64,000 bases of DNA from positions 124,001-188,000 of the forward strand of contig JAPEUQ010000005.1 of the NCBI GenBank assembly GCA_027946365.1, written 5' to 3'. Shown in pieces: positions 50,968 to 61,482 of this stretch. Under the pieces are notes generated by a model, which saw only the letters and a list, made by a program, of their open reading frames with translations, did no database searches and was not told the origin of the DNA. This stretch comes from Kalmusia sp. IMI 367209. Its lineage: Eukaryota > Ascomycota > Dothideomycetes > Pleosporales > Didymosphaeriaceae. Numbering within the stretch: position 1 is the first letter of the stretch; each line of letters opens with the position of its first letter. Both the position numbers and the translations under genes were made by a program.

Positions 50968-52482
50968 TTAATGGTCTGCTTCGTTGGTGTCCTCATCTTC
51001 GTCTTCGTGAGCGGCAGCCCATGGGCTTCGCCGACGCAATGCCTCTCCGTGGGTCGCTAAGATGAAAGGAATGGGAACCATGAGCAGTGACATAGCTGCT
51101 AGTATCAGACAAGCATTCCTGGTCCCCATATTCACCAGCAACATCCGACCGAGTAACGGAAACCCAGCTCCAGCGACATTGCGAACTAGGCCAATACCCG
51201 CCAATGCCGAAGCGGAGTATGTCTTGTACGCGTCCTCGGTGTACGTCAGTGTCATTAAGATTAACGTGTAGAAGGACCAGCCCCAGAATGCGGAAGCAAA
51301 GATCGAAACGAAGGGATGGATGGATGAGTCAGCCGTAAAAGCGAATACAAGTAAAGAGACTGGAAGGACGACGGCAGCCGGTTTGGCGAGATAGACACGG
51401 GCTTCAGGAACATCGTGGTTGCCGGCGAGTATTATCTGTCTTTGATAATAGCGCTCTTGAAAGATGTTAGTGAGTAGGCCTGTGGAAATACCAAGGACAA
51501 TGCCCAAGAAACAAAGACCAATGCCGATGGTGTCGTAGTCATACCCGCCGGGCCCAAAAATGATATGGAAAGCGCCATTGAATAGAAATGATAGACCATA
51601 GAGATAACCATTGTAAAGTGCTCCAAACTGTACAATGGCTTCGGTGGCGAGAAAGCGAAAAGGCCTTATCAATGCTGTACCAAACAATTGCTTTGGATCG
51701 CGCTGTTTCATCTCATCTGGCACGTCCAGATTCTCGTTACCAGTTACTCTCCGAGCGGTCTTTGCTCTTTGAGCTAGCAACACGCTATGCCTAGTCTCAC
51801 CAAGTGTGTATAATACCACTACGAGGAGAGCCCAGAAAGAGAAGCAAATGAAGAACATGGCGCGAAAGACGCTGTGCCAAGATCTGCCGTGTGCAATGAA
51901 TGAGAAGAGCACGAATCCAGTAGGCGAACCGCCAGTTGCAGCCCAAAGAAACCAGGACATGGCTGGGCCAGTATCGTGATGATGAAACAGATCCGCAATG
52001 GTCCCTCCGAAATTGCTAATGGTGACCGATGAGAAGTAGCCGGAACAGAGACGCAGTACCAGGAAGCCACCCAGACTCTCAACAAACGTAGTGCCCAAGA
52101 GCAGCAGCAGGAAGATTGCATACGAAAGGACATATACAGGCCGTCTCCCGAAATATTCTGACAGCGGCGCGAGGCTCATAGGTCCAAATGCGAGGCCCAA
52201 AACATACATGCTTAGACCAAGCGTCGCGATCTGGTTAGATACATGCATGTCGTTGGCGAAATCCGATGCTGCAGGCGAGAATCCAGAAGCACCCCAACTG
52301 ACGCTGAGATCTATTGGAATGATGGCGGCGACCATGAGCCATTTGCGTGTTCGAGACCAATTTCGCGGATCGTCTTTGTCGTTGCGCCCGAATACTACAG
52401 CGGCCCCGTTGTCGGTTGCCGCTGCCAATAGCCGCTCACGTTCGCCCGCGTCTGCCGCTGCCTCATGCCGGACGCTGTTCAT
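50968..52482 (-). CDS. MFS transporter, DHA1 (polyamine/drug) type
   Basis: Intronless, 504 residues from ATG at 52482. The N-terminal tail ends with NDKDDPRNWSRTRKW, the usual entry to helix 1 in fungal DHA1 pumps. Motif A reads PLSEYFGRRPVYVLS, and the helix-4/5 region reads LRLCSGYFSSVTISNFGGTI. Twelve hydrophobic helices can be counted, with the long central loop around RRVTGNENLDVPDEMKQRDP, and the tail is acidic (AAHEDEDEDTNEADH). Such proteins export drugs, polyamines or secondary metabolites by proton antiport across the plasma membrane. Stops 138 bp from the convergent protease-like gene. Confidence 0.95.
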   Translation of the reverse strand: MNSVRHEAAADAGERERLLAAATDNGAAVVFGRNDKDDPRNWSRTRKWLMVAAIIPIDLSVSWGASGFSPAASDFANDMHVSNQIATLGLSMYVLGLAFGPMSLAPLSEYFGRRPVYVLSYAIFLLLLLGTTFVESLGGFLVLRLCSGYFSSVTISNFGGTIADLFHHHDTGPAMSWFLWAATGGSPTGFVLFSFIAHGRSWHSVFRAMFFICFSFWALLVVVLYTLGETRHSVLLAQRAKTARRVTGNENLDVPDEMKQRDPKQLFGTALIRPFRFLATEAIVQFGALYNGYLYGLSFLFNGAFHIIFGPGGYDYDTIGIGLCFLGIVLGISTGLLTNIFQERYYQRQIILAGNHDVPEARVYLAKPAAVVLPVSLLVFAFTADSSIHPFVSIFASAFWGWSFYTLILMTLTYTEDAYKTYSASALAGIGLVRNVAGAGFPLLGRMLLVNMGTRNACLILAAMSLLMVPIPFILATHGEALRRRSPWAAAHEDEDEDTNEADH

Positions 52483-53082
52483 CGTTCAATAATTAAAGCG
52501 CGCAAAAGACGAAGCTCTGCATTCAGCATACAACATTGAATGCTGAAGATGGCTATTGCGAGTAGAGTATTGGAGTCGAAGGGGGAGGCGGGGAGAAGGA
52601 GCGCCTGGCGCGATAAGCTAACCGACATGCGTCACCTGTTAGCGGGGTGATTACAACCTCTCAACGTGCACGATCAGTCAATTTTCAACGTCCTGTTCTC
52701 TAAGCAAAGCTGTATATACTAAAAATCTTCGCCTCAAAAATCCCATTACTTAAGATTGCTCTCATGTGCGTCAGCGAAGCGCCCTGGTATGCTTAGCGCG
52801 TGAGTGATGGCGTATGTGCGAGGGCGATCACCGGAGACGCATTCGGTTCCGTACACTCTGCCTTCATGCATGGAAGGGCAACAGACTGTACAGAAACTGA
52901 CGACACGTAGCTATAATGCTCGTGCTTCCATCAACTCCTTTCACTGATGCTTCATTTTAGTAAAGACAGCCACTACCGCATTCCTCGTATTACCCGCACG
53001 ACTGCTGCCTAGGACTATTTATTTGTTGAAATCGATGCAGCCACATTTAGTTTTCTCTTCACAATAGGAAGATAGCTTGACT
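52483..53082. other. divergent intergenic region, no gene seen
   Basis: 600 bp between the MFS start and the hydrolase start; likely both promoters. Confidence 0.6.
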
Positions 53083-53979
53083 ATGGATACCCTTCAACCC
53101 TACGTCGTCGACCCTCCCGAAGGGATAGTGCACACGCACACCATCATTCTGCTCCATGGCCGAGGCAGTACAGCTAAAGAGTTTGCAACGGACTTGTTCT
53201 CGCTGAAGACCTCTACGTCGCATAAGAGTCTACGAGATTCATTCCCTAGCGTTTGGTGGGTGTTTCCAGACGCTGGACAGCGATGGTGCACCGCGTTCAA
53301 GGAGGCGCGTTCGGCTTGGTTTGATACAGTTTCACTCGACCATTTGGACCAACGGCAGGACCTTCAGATTCCAGGTTTGCGAGATAGCATCGCCGTCGTT
53401 AAAGACATCATCGAGTCAGAAGTCGATAAACTCAATGGTGATGCAAACCGGATCGCTCTCGGTGGATTTTCGCAAGGTTCGGCGGTCGCACTTTGGTCTT
53501 TATTCACCGGCGTAGTTGAGGCAAAGCGAAGCATCGGAGCGTTTATGGGTCTCAGCGCGTGGATGCCTTTTACCAAAGAAGCCATGGTACTCGTGTCAAG
53601 TGATTCGGACCTGATGGTGTACGAAAGATTTCGCAATCTACAGGAGGGATTTGCGAAGCTTGTAGGATTCGAGAGCAATATCTTAGGACGGGGGTTGTGC
53701 ACTTGTCCCGAAATTCCAGTGTACCTTGGCCACGGTACAGACGTACGTAAGCTGCATTATTCTCCTAAAAACTGAGCTTACGAGCCATGCCTTGCGTAGG
53801 ACGCCTTGATTAATATTGAGAATTGCTACTGTCTTTCCACTATTTTCACGGCGGTTGGTGCTATAATCGAGGTCAAAGAATATACTGGTGCTGATCGAGA
53901 AGGCCACTGGGTGAAGGATCCAGAGCAGATCGATGATATCGCTGAATTTCTCAGGAGAGTTCTAACAAAGGCCGATTGA
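53083..53979 (+). CDS. acyl-protein thioesterase / carboxylesterase-like serine hydrolase
   Basis: Exons 53083-53742 and 53800-53979 with a 57-nt intron encode 279 residues. The alpha/beta-hydrolase landmarks are in order: oxyanion strand TIILLHGRGSTAKEFA, WWVFPDAGQRWCTAF with SAWFDTVSLDHLD, nucleophile elbow ALGGFSQGSAVALW, catalytic Asp in YLGHGTDDAL, and catalytic His in GADREGHWVKDPEQIDDI. This is the phospholipase/carboxylesterase family that includes acyl-protein thioesterase, known to remove palmitate from proteins; fungal paralogs of this longer type have unknown substrates. All three catalytic residues are present and no signal peptide is seen, so it should be cytosolic. Confidence 0.93.
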
Positions 53980-54011
53980 TAAACTCTCCACTGAGGTTAG
54001 ACGTAGTTCTT

Positions 54012-54560
54012 TCATCCCGGGGCCGAGCTCTGATCTGTCGTTGTCTGAATAGCTGATACTAGAGCTGGTTGTTCGTCCGCATTCTTGTTTAATATCTCGG
54101 GTGGAGCTCGAGCGCATTCTCGCTCAGCCTTCTTCTTCTGGCGTTGAGCTCCAACAGGAAAGCGCTTCTTACTACCACAGAGCGTGCACTCTATGACTAA
54201 CACATCGGCCCATGGCTTTTTGCCTCCTCTGCTCTCGTTCTCTATTCTCTGCGTTGCCGTGCGCCCAGGGATTAGAACCGTGTTGCAGATTCTGCACACC
54301 GAGCGCTTTAGGTCGGAGGACAGTCGCACTTGGCCTTTGCGTGAGACAGTGTGAAGATCGGAACCTAGCTGCAAGGCAACACCAGAGTGTGTTCGGAGCT
54401 GATGCTCGCCCCTTACACACTTCTCTGTCGCAGAGGGGCACGGTAGCTGAGTTCTCGCCTGTAGAGTCAGATAGGTCGCTGCTTGATACAGGAAAGTGGT
54501 CCTGGCGTGTAAATATTTGTTCGGCACACCCTTGCCTTTGGGCTGTTTGCCTTTGCCCAT
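54012..54560 (-). CDS. RPR2: RNase P / RNase MRP-type subunit, Rpr2 (Rpp21) family
   Basis: Read as one exon, 182 residues from ATG at 54560 (MGKGKQPKGKGVPNKYLHAR). Helices TTFLYQAATYLTLQ and LQLGSDLHTVSRKGQVRLS lead into a zinc ribbon, KRSVCRICNTVLIPGRT, with the second pair in VIECTLCGSKKRFPVGAQR, then a basic tail. This order is diagnostic for Rpr2/Rpp21, a protein subunit of nuclear RNase P that helps to trim tRNA 5' leaders. The stretch around residues 35-60 (ARTQLPCPSATEK) is longer than I expect for the family, so a short unspliced intron is possible. Starts 394 bp from the divergent SUB2 gene. Confidence 0.92.
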   Translation of the reverse strand: MGKGKQPKGKGVPNKYLHARTTFLYQAATYLTLQARTQLPCPSATEKCVRGEHQLRTHSGVALQLGSDLHTVSRKGQVRLSSDLKRSVCRICNTVLIPGRTATQRIENESRGGKKPWADVLVIECTLCGSKKRFPVGAQRQKKKAERECARAPPEILNKNADEQPALVSAIQTTTDQSSAPG

Positions 54561-54953
54561 GTCCTACGATTTCGATTTGCGTTCGCAGTGTGACTGCGAA
54601 ACATCACATTGCGGTGGCAGGCTGTGCCAAACAATGTGCGTCCTGATCCGGCTAGTCGGGCGGCTTGGCAAGCGCGGGCCAGCTTTTTCCCAACGACGTT
54701 GCGCGTGCACCCTCTTACTTCTACCCTCGGTCGCAACCCCTACACTTCTTTGACCCCACTCTGACCGAGATCAAATCTCAACTCTTTCACGGTTACCCTT
54801 TTGTGCTTTTCGCGCGCTCTCTCCCTCTCACCTTTCGCTCGACCGTAGCGCGCCCCGTTAGACAGCCTAGCACGACCTACGAAGGCAACTAGATCCAGCA
54901 CGCTCCTACCCACCTTCACAGAACTTTACCAGCATACCCATCTTACATTCATC
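54561..54953. promoter_or_regulatory. divergent RPR2 / SUB2 promoter region
   Basis: 393 bp between the start codons, with long pyrimidine-rich tracts (about 54750-54840) upstream of SUB2, typical for strongly expressed fungal genes. No specific sites recognised. Confidence 0.45.
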
Positions 54954-56847
54954 ATGTCTCACGAAGAAGACCTTCTCGACTACTCCGACGAGGAGATCCA
55001 GCCGACTGAGGCGCCCACAAACGGCGCTGCAGGCGCGGCAAAAGGTGGCCTTGCTGCAGATGACGCTGCTGGAGACAAGAAGGGCAGCTATGTCGGCATT
55101 CACTCTACCGGATTCCGCGACTTCCTTCTGAAGGACGAGCTCATTCGAGCGATCACGGACTGTGGCTTCGAACATCCTTCCGAGGGTTAGTCTAATCATT
55201 TCCCCCTCAGCCTTCCACCCACCTGAAGCGTCCGTCCATCTCCGCAACGAAGCGAACCCTCTTTTCAACGGTATATCAATCTCGAGCGCAAGCAATACAG
55301 CGGAGGGATTAGCCCAGACTTGTTTTAAGCCGGCCTTGTACGATGGCGGTGAAGCTTACAGCATTTGCGCTGGCTTCTTGTGACACAAGCGCTGTCTTCT
55401 TTGATTACCCGTATTGGAGGATGTAAGAGGTTGCGCAAATTGGATATATCATATGAGGAGGGGACTCGTTGCTATGCCAAAGGCACAAGCCAAGAGAAGG
55501 ACGGTGATCGCCATTCAAGGCGAATTATGCTTGCATGATGGACGGACGCTTCTTCTACCGCTTTGTTTCGACAACCTTAAGAAACTCTTCTGACATGTCT
55601 TTTTCCATACAGTCCAGCAAACCACTATCCCCCAGGCCATCTTAGGAAACGATGTCCTCTGCCAAGCAAAGTCCGGTCTCGGAAAGACCGCGGTCTTCGT
55701 ACTGGCCACGCTCCAGCAACTGGATGAGAAGCCCGAACCCGGCGTTGCAACCGTTCTAGTCATGTGTCACACTCGTGAGTTGGCATACCAGATCAAGAAC
55801 GAGTACAATCGTTTTGCCAAGTTCCTACCCGATGTCAAAGTCGGCGTCTTTTACGGTGGAACGCCGATTCAGAACGACATCCAAATTCTAAAGAATAAAG
55901 AGACCCACCCGCAGATCATTGTGGGCACCCCCGGTCGTATCAACGCCCTAGTCCGCGACAAGGTGCTTCGACTCTCCAACCTGAAGCACTTCGTCCTCGA
56001 CGAGTGCGACAAGATGTTGGACCAGAACGGTCAGTACATGCCTCCATCGATTCGCAGCACCACCTAACAGCCCGTAGACATGCGGAATGATGTCCAGACC
56101 ATCTTCCGGGCTACCCCGGCGCACAAGCAGGTGATGATGTTTTCGGCCACACTCTCCGATGAGATCAAAACCACCTGCAAGAAGTTTATGCAGAACCCTC
56201 TCGAGATCTATATTGACAATGAGAAGAAGCTCACGTTGCACGGTCTACAGCAATACTACATGAAGCTAGAGGAACGCGAAAAGAACCGAAAGCTAAATGA
56301 CTTGCTCGATACGCTTGAGTTCAACCAGGTCATTATCTTCGTGCGGTCTACCCTCCGCTGCACCGAGCTCGATAAGCTTTTGCAGGAATGCAACTTCCCC
56401 AGCACGGCTGTGCACTCCGGCATCGGTCAAGAAGAGCGGTATGATCCTTGTTCCCACATCTCTATTATCCTACTGACGATCCATCAGTATCAAGCGCTAC
56501 AAGGACTTTAAGGATTTCCAGACCCGTATCTGCGTGTCGACGGATATCTTCGGTCGTGGTATCGATGTTGAGCGCATCAACGTCGCTATCAACTACGACA
56601 TGCCGGACAAGGCTGATGCGTACCTTCATCGTGTCGGACGTGCCGGTCGTTTTGGAACTAAAGGTCTCAGTATTTCCTTCGTCAGCAACCCCGAGGATGA
56701 GGCGGTGCTGAAGTCGATCGAGGAGCGCTTCGAGGTTGAGCTTCCGTAAGTGCGCTCCATCACCAACAGTCAAACACCCAGAACTAACATCCGCGCAGAG
56801 AATTCCCTGCGGAGGGTGTTGATGCCTCGACGTACATGGACAACTAA
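54954..56847 (+). CDS. SUB2: ATP-dependent RNA helicase Sub2 (UAP56), DEAD-box family
   Basis: Five exons (54954-55185, 55613-56029, 56078-56438, 56488-56745, 56799-56847) give 438 residues, the family size. Start [20 protein letters not shown]. Motif order: Q-motif region [18 protein letters not shown], Walker A AKSGLGKT, Ia HTRELAYQI, Ib VGTPGRI, DECD box [11 protein letters not shown], motif III FSATL, then [31 protein letters not shown] and [14 protein letters not shown] rather than DEAD marks the Sub2/UAP56 subfamily, which acts in spliceosome assembly and, with TREX, in mRNA export. Intron 1 is 427 nt, about eight times longer than the other introns here (48, 49 and 53 nt). Confidence 0.98.
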
Positions 56848-59800
56848 GCGGTGGTCCTTGCACCGTCTCTACTTATCGAGACGGGAGAATCTGATCAACG
56901 GTGTGTTTCTTGCTAAAGGGTCTCATTGCTTGCGAATTTGACAAATGTCCTTTCTTTTCGGAAAATCGTGCTCGGCGTCGGAGGGTCAGGCTTCGAGCGG
57001 TTCCATCGATCATGTACTGTATTCGAAAAGGAATGGCGATATGAACTTGTTTGTCGACATTGCTCCTTCCCCACTTTGCCGGGAGACGAAACAGAACAGA
57101 ACCTAAGCAGAATAATAAACACTTGCAGCTCCCCTGTTCCAAATTGCTCACCGCACTGAGGTCGTCGGGCTTTACGGCTCCATCGCATGTACACTTATCA
57201 ACCGCAGATTGTCAACGGTGCTTCGGTCTTCGGGCTCGCAGTAAGCAAGAACGTGAATGTCTCCAAGCGATGCAACATCATCTACACATGTCTGCCTCAA
57301 ACGCACATCACAATCCCAACTCCACCTTCATGTATAACCCGCCGTGCTATCAGCCATGTTCCGCCCTTCCATTCGCTCGAGCAGATGCCAGTGAATAAAG
57401 AAAGCCGACCGCTTCGTTCGTCCGGCGGAGAACAAAACCCTGCTTCGCCAGCACAAAACTTGGACGTACCAACCTTCCTTTGCCATGCATGTCGTCCATC
57501 AGCCTGCACGCGCCAATCAGGAAAGCGAGCTCAGCGAGACATGTGCATGCTTGTCACTTATCGATACGAGGGGGTGTTTCGGATACGCAGCGGGTACTTG
57601 AAGGACGGCATGGAAATCTCGGTTCTGCATATTCTGCACGGAGCGTGCACGGTATTCAGGCGCGCGGGTGCAGTGTGAAGTGGGTACTACCTAGCACATA
57701 GATGGCCGTTGGGCATGACAAGGGACGAGGGAGAAGCAAGATGGGGACGCAACGCACGGGGGCGCGAAGATCCGGCAGGTGGCGAGATCAGACTCAGATC
57801 AGCGAGTGAGGGATCGCGAACTGGGATGGGAAGTGGGAGAGTGGAGGGGGAATGTCAGACTGGCGGCTTAGCAGCTCGTGTTAAGGGTATATGCGGGCGT
57901 TGTATTATTGTGGAGGGGTTTATCCGGCGAAGAGAGATGAGTGAGGGTTGGAGGGTGAGACTCAAGTGGTTGAGGCATTGGGGCGGCGGTGGCGGCGGCG
58001 GCGTCGGTGTGAGAGCTATCGAGTTCCGCATCGAGATTGTAGAATGGGTAGGATGGTGTCTGGCCACGAGGTATAAAAGATCGACTGTGTGGACTCGAAT
58101 CTGGAGATGGGCGTGGGCCATGGGCACGGGCAGGACGTACGTCGGCAACCAAGTGCCGCGAACGATTGCGCGGGCCGTCCAAAGTTCCGGCGGCCACGGG
58201 AACGCCACTGCTAGGAACGGGCAAGGCGTGGCAGGGATCGTGGCAAGGACCTTGGCTCGCTTGGGGGTAGACGAGAGAAATCCCAGGCGTGCCATTTTCT
58301 CATTCGCTATTCTGAGAATCCTTTTCTGTCGATGAGTATTTTTAAAGTCGAACTTATCTTTTGACGCCTAGTGATCCTCAGGGACCATGCAAACCCCTTT
58401 TGTGTACATATCGCCTTCCGCGGGGGCGGAATGTCCCAGCATCGCATCGCGAACAACTCGGTAACAGAGAAAAAAAGTCAGATCGGCAATGAAAGCTTAC
58501 TTTTCATGTCTGTAATTGCAGCTTACGGCATCAGCTGTCAAAGCAGGTGTGGAGCGAAAGGGCGTCTTGGGAATGTACGCAGCCGTGATCGTATGCCCGT
58601 ATCGTCGTATCTTAACCTAACGTTCGTCCGTGATACCGACCGCTAAATCCGGAAGCCAGGTGCAAACGTCCCTCGACCCTTTACCAGACCATGGAGGGAA
58701 TTGTGAGATGTTCCTGGTGACGCGGCAGCAAGGGTATTCTTTTTTACAACCTGCAGAATCTGACCGGTTCAATATAGCGCTTCACGTATAGTCCGGGCGT
58801 CATCGCTCGAAGTTCTAATCGCCCCTCGGATAGCAAGCGCACAGGCGCACATCACGACACATGTCCAGTGCGAATTAGGATGGCTGAAGCATGGCGAATT
58901 TTGAGATTGCCGTCTTTAGGTGCACAAAGCTCGTAGCATCGCATTCGCATCGTCGATCTCGCAGCATCGCTTCGGTAAAAAAAAAGTTTAATAATCGAAA
59001 ACCATAAACTAAAAAAGACCGATGTGCAGGGGAACGGCAAACGAGACAGAGAGTGGCGAAAAACATAGAGGGTCACAAGTCTGGCCATAGCGATGAGAGC
59101 GTTGATGGATGTATTTGCTGCTCTATCGGAGGCGCAGGCAACATCATATCGGCCTGGCGATGTTCCGGATCCGCTGTCAAGTGTCAGTGGAAGAGCTAGG
59201 CTCCCTTTCCAATCGGAAGAGGTGGAGCCCGTAAGCGAAGGCGAGCGAGCACATCATGCCATTTGTGCCTCGACAGCTAACTAATTAAAGCGCTATATCC
59301 GCATCGGCCACGAGGAGTAGCTGGGGGGGGATGTCGTGAGGCGCGGGTGGCGAGATGATGAAGATGTGCAATAGCGGGATGATCGTGGGGCAGATGTTCA
59401 GCAGTGTGAAACGTCACCATTGGAATTGTCACAAGGCGGCGGCGGCGAACTTGGTTCGAGAGGGGTTTGTGCAGATGCTGAAACAGCTTTGTGCAGCACG
59501 AAGCACACTTAGTGTGCCTGTGTTTCCAGAGAGGGCTGACAACGACGAGTACATGTGGCTTGGCAAGCTTTCCTCGCTGGGACAGCAGAAGCAGATGGCA
59601 AAATGCAGATGATCATTTCCATATGCTAGCCGCAATGGACAGCGGCGTTGGGTGTTAAATTGCAATCACCAGCGAGAGCGAGATGTGGCGCTATTCAGTG
59701 GGCTCTATTAATACTGCATAGGGTACTAGGTTGATAAGCTTGATAGGTCTTTGGGTTCAACCCGCAGCCGCGATGAGCCTTGGTTCTGTTGTGCCCTGGA

Positions 59801-61482
59801 CGAACCCGACTAGCATAGCAGAGCCTTCCGCCCGGCTCTGCTGGCTCGGGAGGACGACGCTGGCTTCTGCGCTCGCCGGCTCCAAGGCCGATGTGTAGAC
59901 TGGTGCGAGGCGGGCCAGACAAAAAAGGGGAGGGGGGTTCGGGACGGGCGAGCCGGACAACGCTTTGCCATGTACCAGCTGCTGCGAAGCATTCAAAAGC
60001 GGCGGGCTGAGGCAATCGGGCATGGGGAGAGCGCATCGAGGATCAGTTACCAGGCGGCCGTTGAGCGGTTCAGGGAGCGGACATTGCGAGTGCACGGAGC
60101 ACAGACGATGATGAATTGGCGTCGAGCGGTAACGCACCCGCCAGCACTCACTCGGCTTGGCGGGTCCACCTTCACTTCCATGTCAGCGCTCAACGTCAGG
60201 ATCTGAGAGCTGCACCTAGGGGCGTCGCCATTGGCTGCTGACGGCGCTGTTGGGGGACGGTGTCGAGAACGAAGGTCGATGCGGCGCAAGGGCAGCAGCC
60301 GGCGCGCGAGACGATGCTGCTATGTACAGATGGGAGATGCGTCGCGACCGTCACGGGGGAGCGCCATGACGGGCGGGCTGGCATGCTGGCATGCTGGCAC
60401 GATGGCAGTGGATGTATATGACGGGCGTAATGCTGCTTGGGCATGGAGCACCGCCTATGGCGAGGAGTGGTAGCGCGATAGCGCGCCAGATCAGACGAGG
60501 TAGGCGGCGGAGGATCTCCACGGGCCACGCAACTTTTTGCTCGGCGCGCCGGAGCCCTGGCTAGGACCGTCTGCCTCGCGGCCCAGATAGCGGGATCGCG
60601 CCCACGGCGTCTGGATTCGCCGCCGGACGTGGCCCCAGGGGAGGCGCAAGAGAGGGAGCGAGCGAGCGTATGTGCGAAGAAGAGAGTGTGAGAGTGAAGG
60701 AGGCTGAGGCCTCGCGTATGCGTAGCGTGCACATTTTTGCGGCCGATGGTCTGCCATTTGCTCCCAATCTATGAAAGCACGCAGCGGTCGGCCAGCGTGC
60801 ACAACAATGACGCAGCGCCCGTTGGACGGCCTGCGACGCGCCCCAATGAGATATATGTATTCCTGCGACGATAAAGGCAGACAGGGCAGGCCTAGCGTGC
60901 GCGCATCCAGCAAGCTTTAAGCTGCCCGTAGCAAAGCTCGCGCTGCTCCCTCCGCCGCCCTCCGCCTGCAGTGGTACCCCCCGTCGTCTTCTGCCAGTGC
61001 CAGCGCCAGCGCCAGCGCCTCCTCCTCTTCCTCTCCCCAATCCCTTTAACGCGCACCGCCCCGGACGGTTTGTAGTTCGTAGTTCGACCTGCCGGCTGCC
61101 CACCTACGTTCGCTACCCTCTCTTTCTCTCTCACTGGCTCTGCCGTCGCCGTGGTGCCGACCTGTGCCTGCCCTCTTGGCCGTCCCGACCGTCGCGCCTC
61201 GCAGTCGCTGTCCCACCCGCAGTTTCCTGGAGCGAAACACAGAACAACTCGGGCGCCGCCGTCCCCCTCTCACCCGGTTCCCTCTTTTATCGCCAGCACA
61301 TGACGCCCCAGTGAGCATTCGAAGACCGCCGCACGCTCGTTCCCCCCCATCTATCTTAATCAGTAATACGCCTGCTTGTCCGCTCCCGGCCCTGCCCTCG
61401 CTGCCCTCGCGGCTCCGCCAACTTTTTGGCCCTCCTCGCCGCAACCCTCTGCTCGCCGACGCCCTAGTCAACAGCCTCCGCC
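56848..61482. other. long intergenic stretch (4.6 kb), no confident gene
   Basis: Many overlapping frames are open on both strands in the GC-rich parts (57700-58340 and 59700-61480), but none has a recognisable domain. Features seen: a GGC-type triplet run at about 57982-58003, a repeated gccagc run at about 60998-61016, and long pyrimidine tracts from 61020 to 61480, which look like the 5' UTR/promoter of the next gene. A spliced or error-damaged gene could hide here. Confidence 0.45.
57855..58295 (-). CDS. uncertain open frame, Pro/Ser-rich
   Basis: ATG at 58295 opens 146 codons (MARLGFLSSTPKRAKVLATI), ending in a Pro run and a basic tail. Another minus frame in the same place reads PSYPFYNLDAELDSSHTDAA and looks at least as natural, so the true gene, if any, may switch frame through an intron or error. 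The plus strand is open as well. Low confidence. Confidence 0.22.
   Translation of the reverse strand: MARLGFLSSTPKRAKVLATIPATPCPFLAVAFPWPPELWTARAIVRGTWLPTYVLPVPMAHAHLQIRVHTVDLLYLVARHHPTHSTISMRNSIALTPTPPPPPPPQCLNHLSLTLQPSLISLRRINPSTIIQRPHIPLTRAAKPPV

Noticed and set aside
57709..58335. 208-codon plus-strand frame rich in Gly, Arg and Trp
   Set aside because: It begins with TTG rather than ATG, is low in complexity and is open mainly because of GC-rich composition; antisense frames look no worse.
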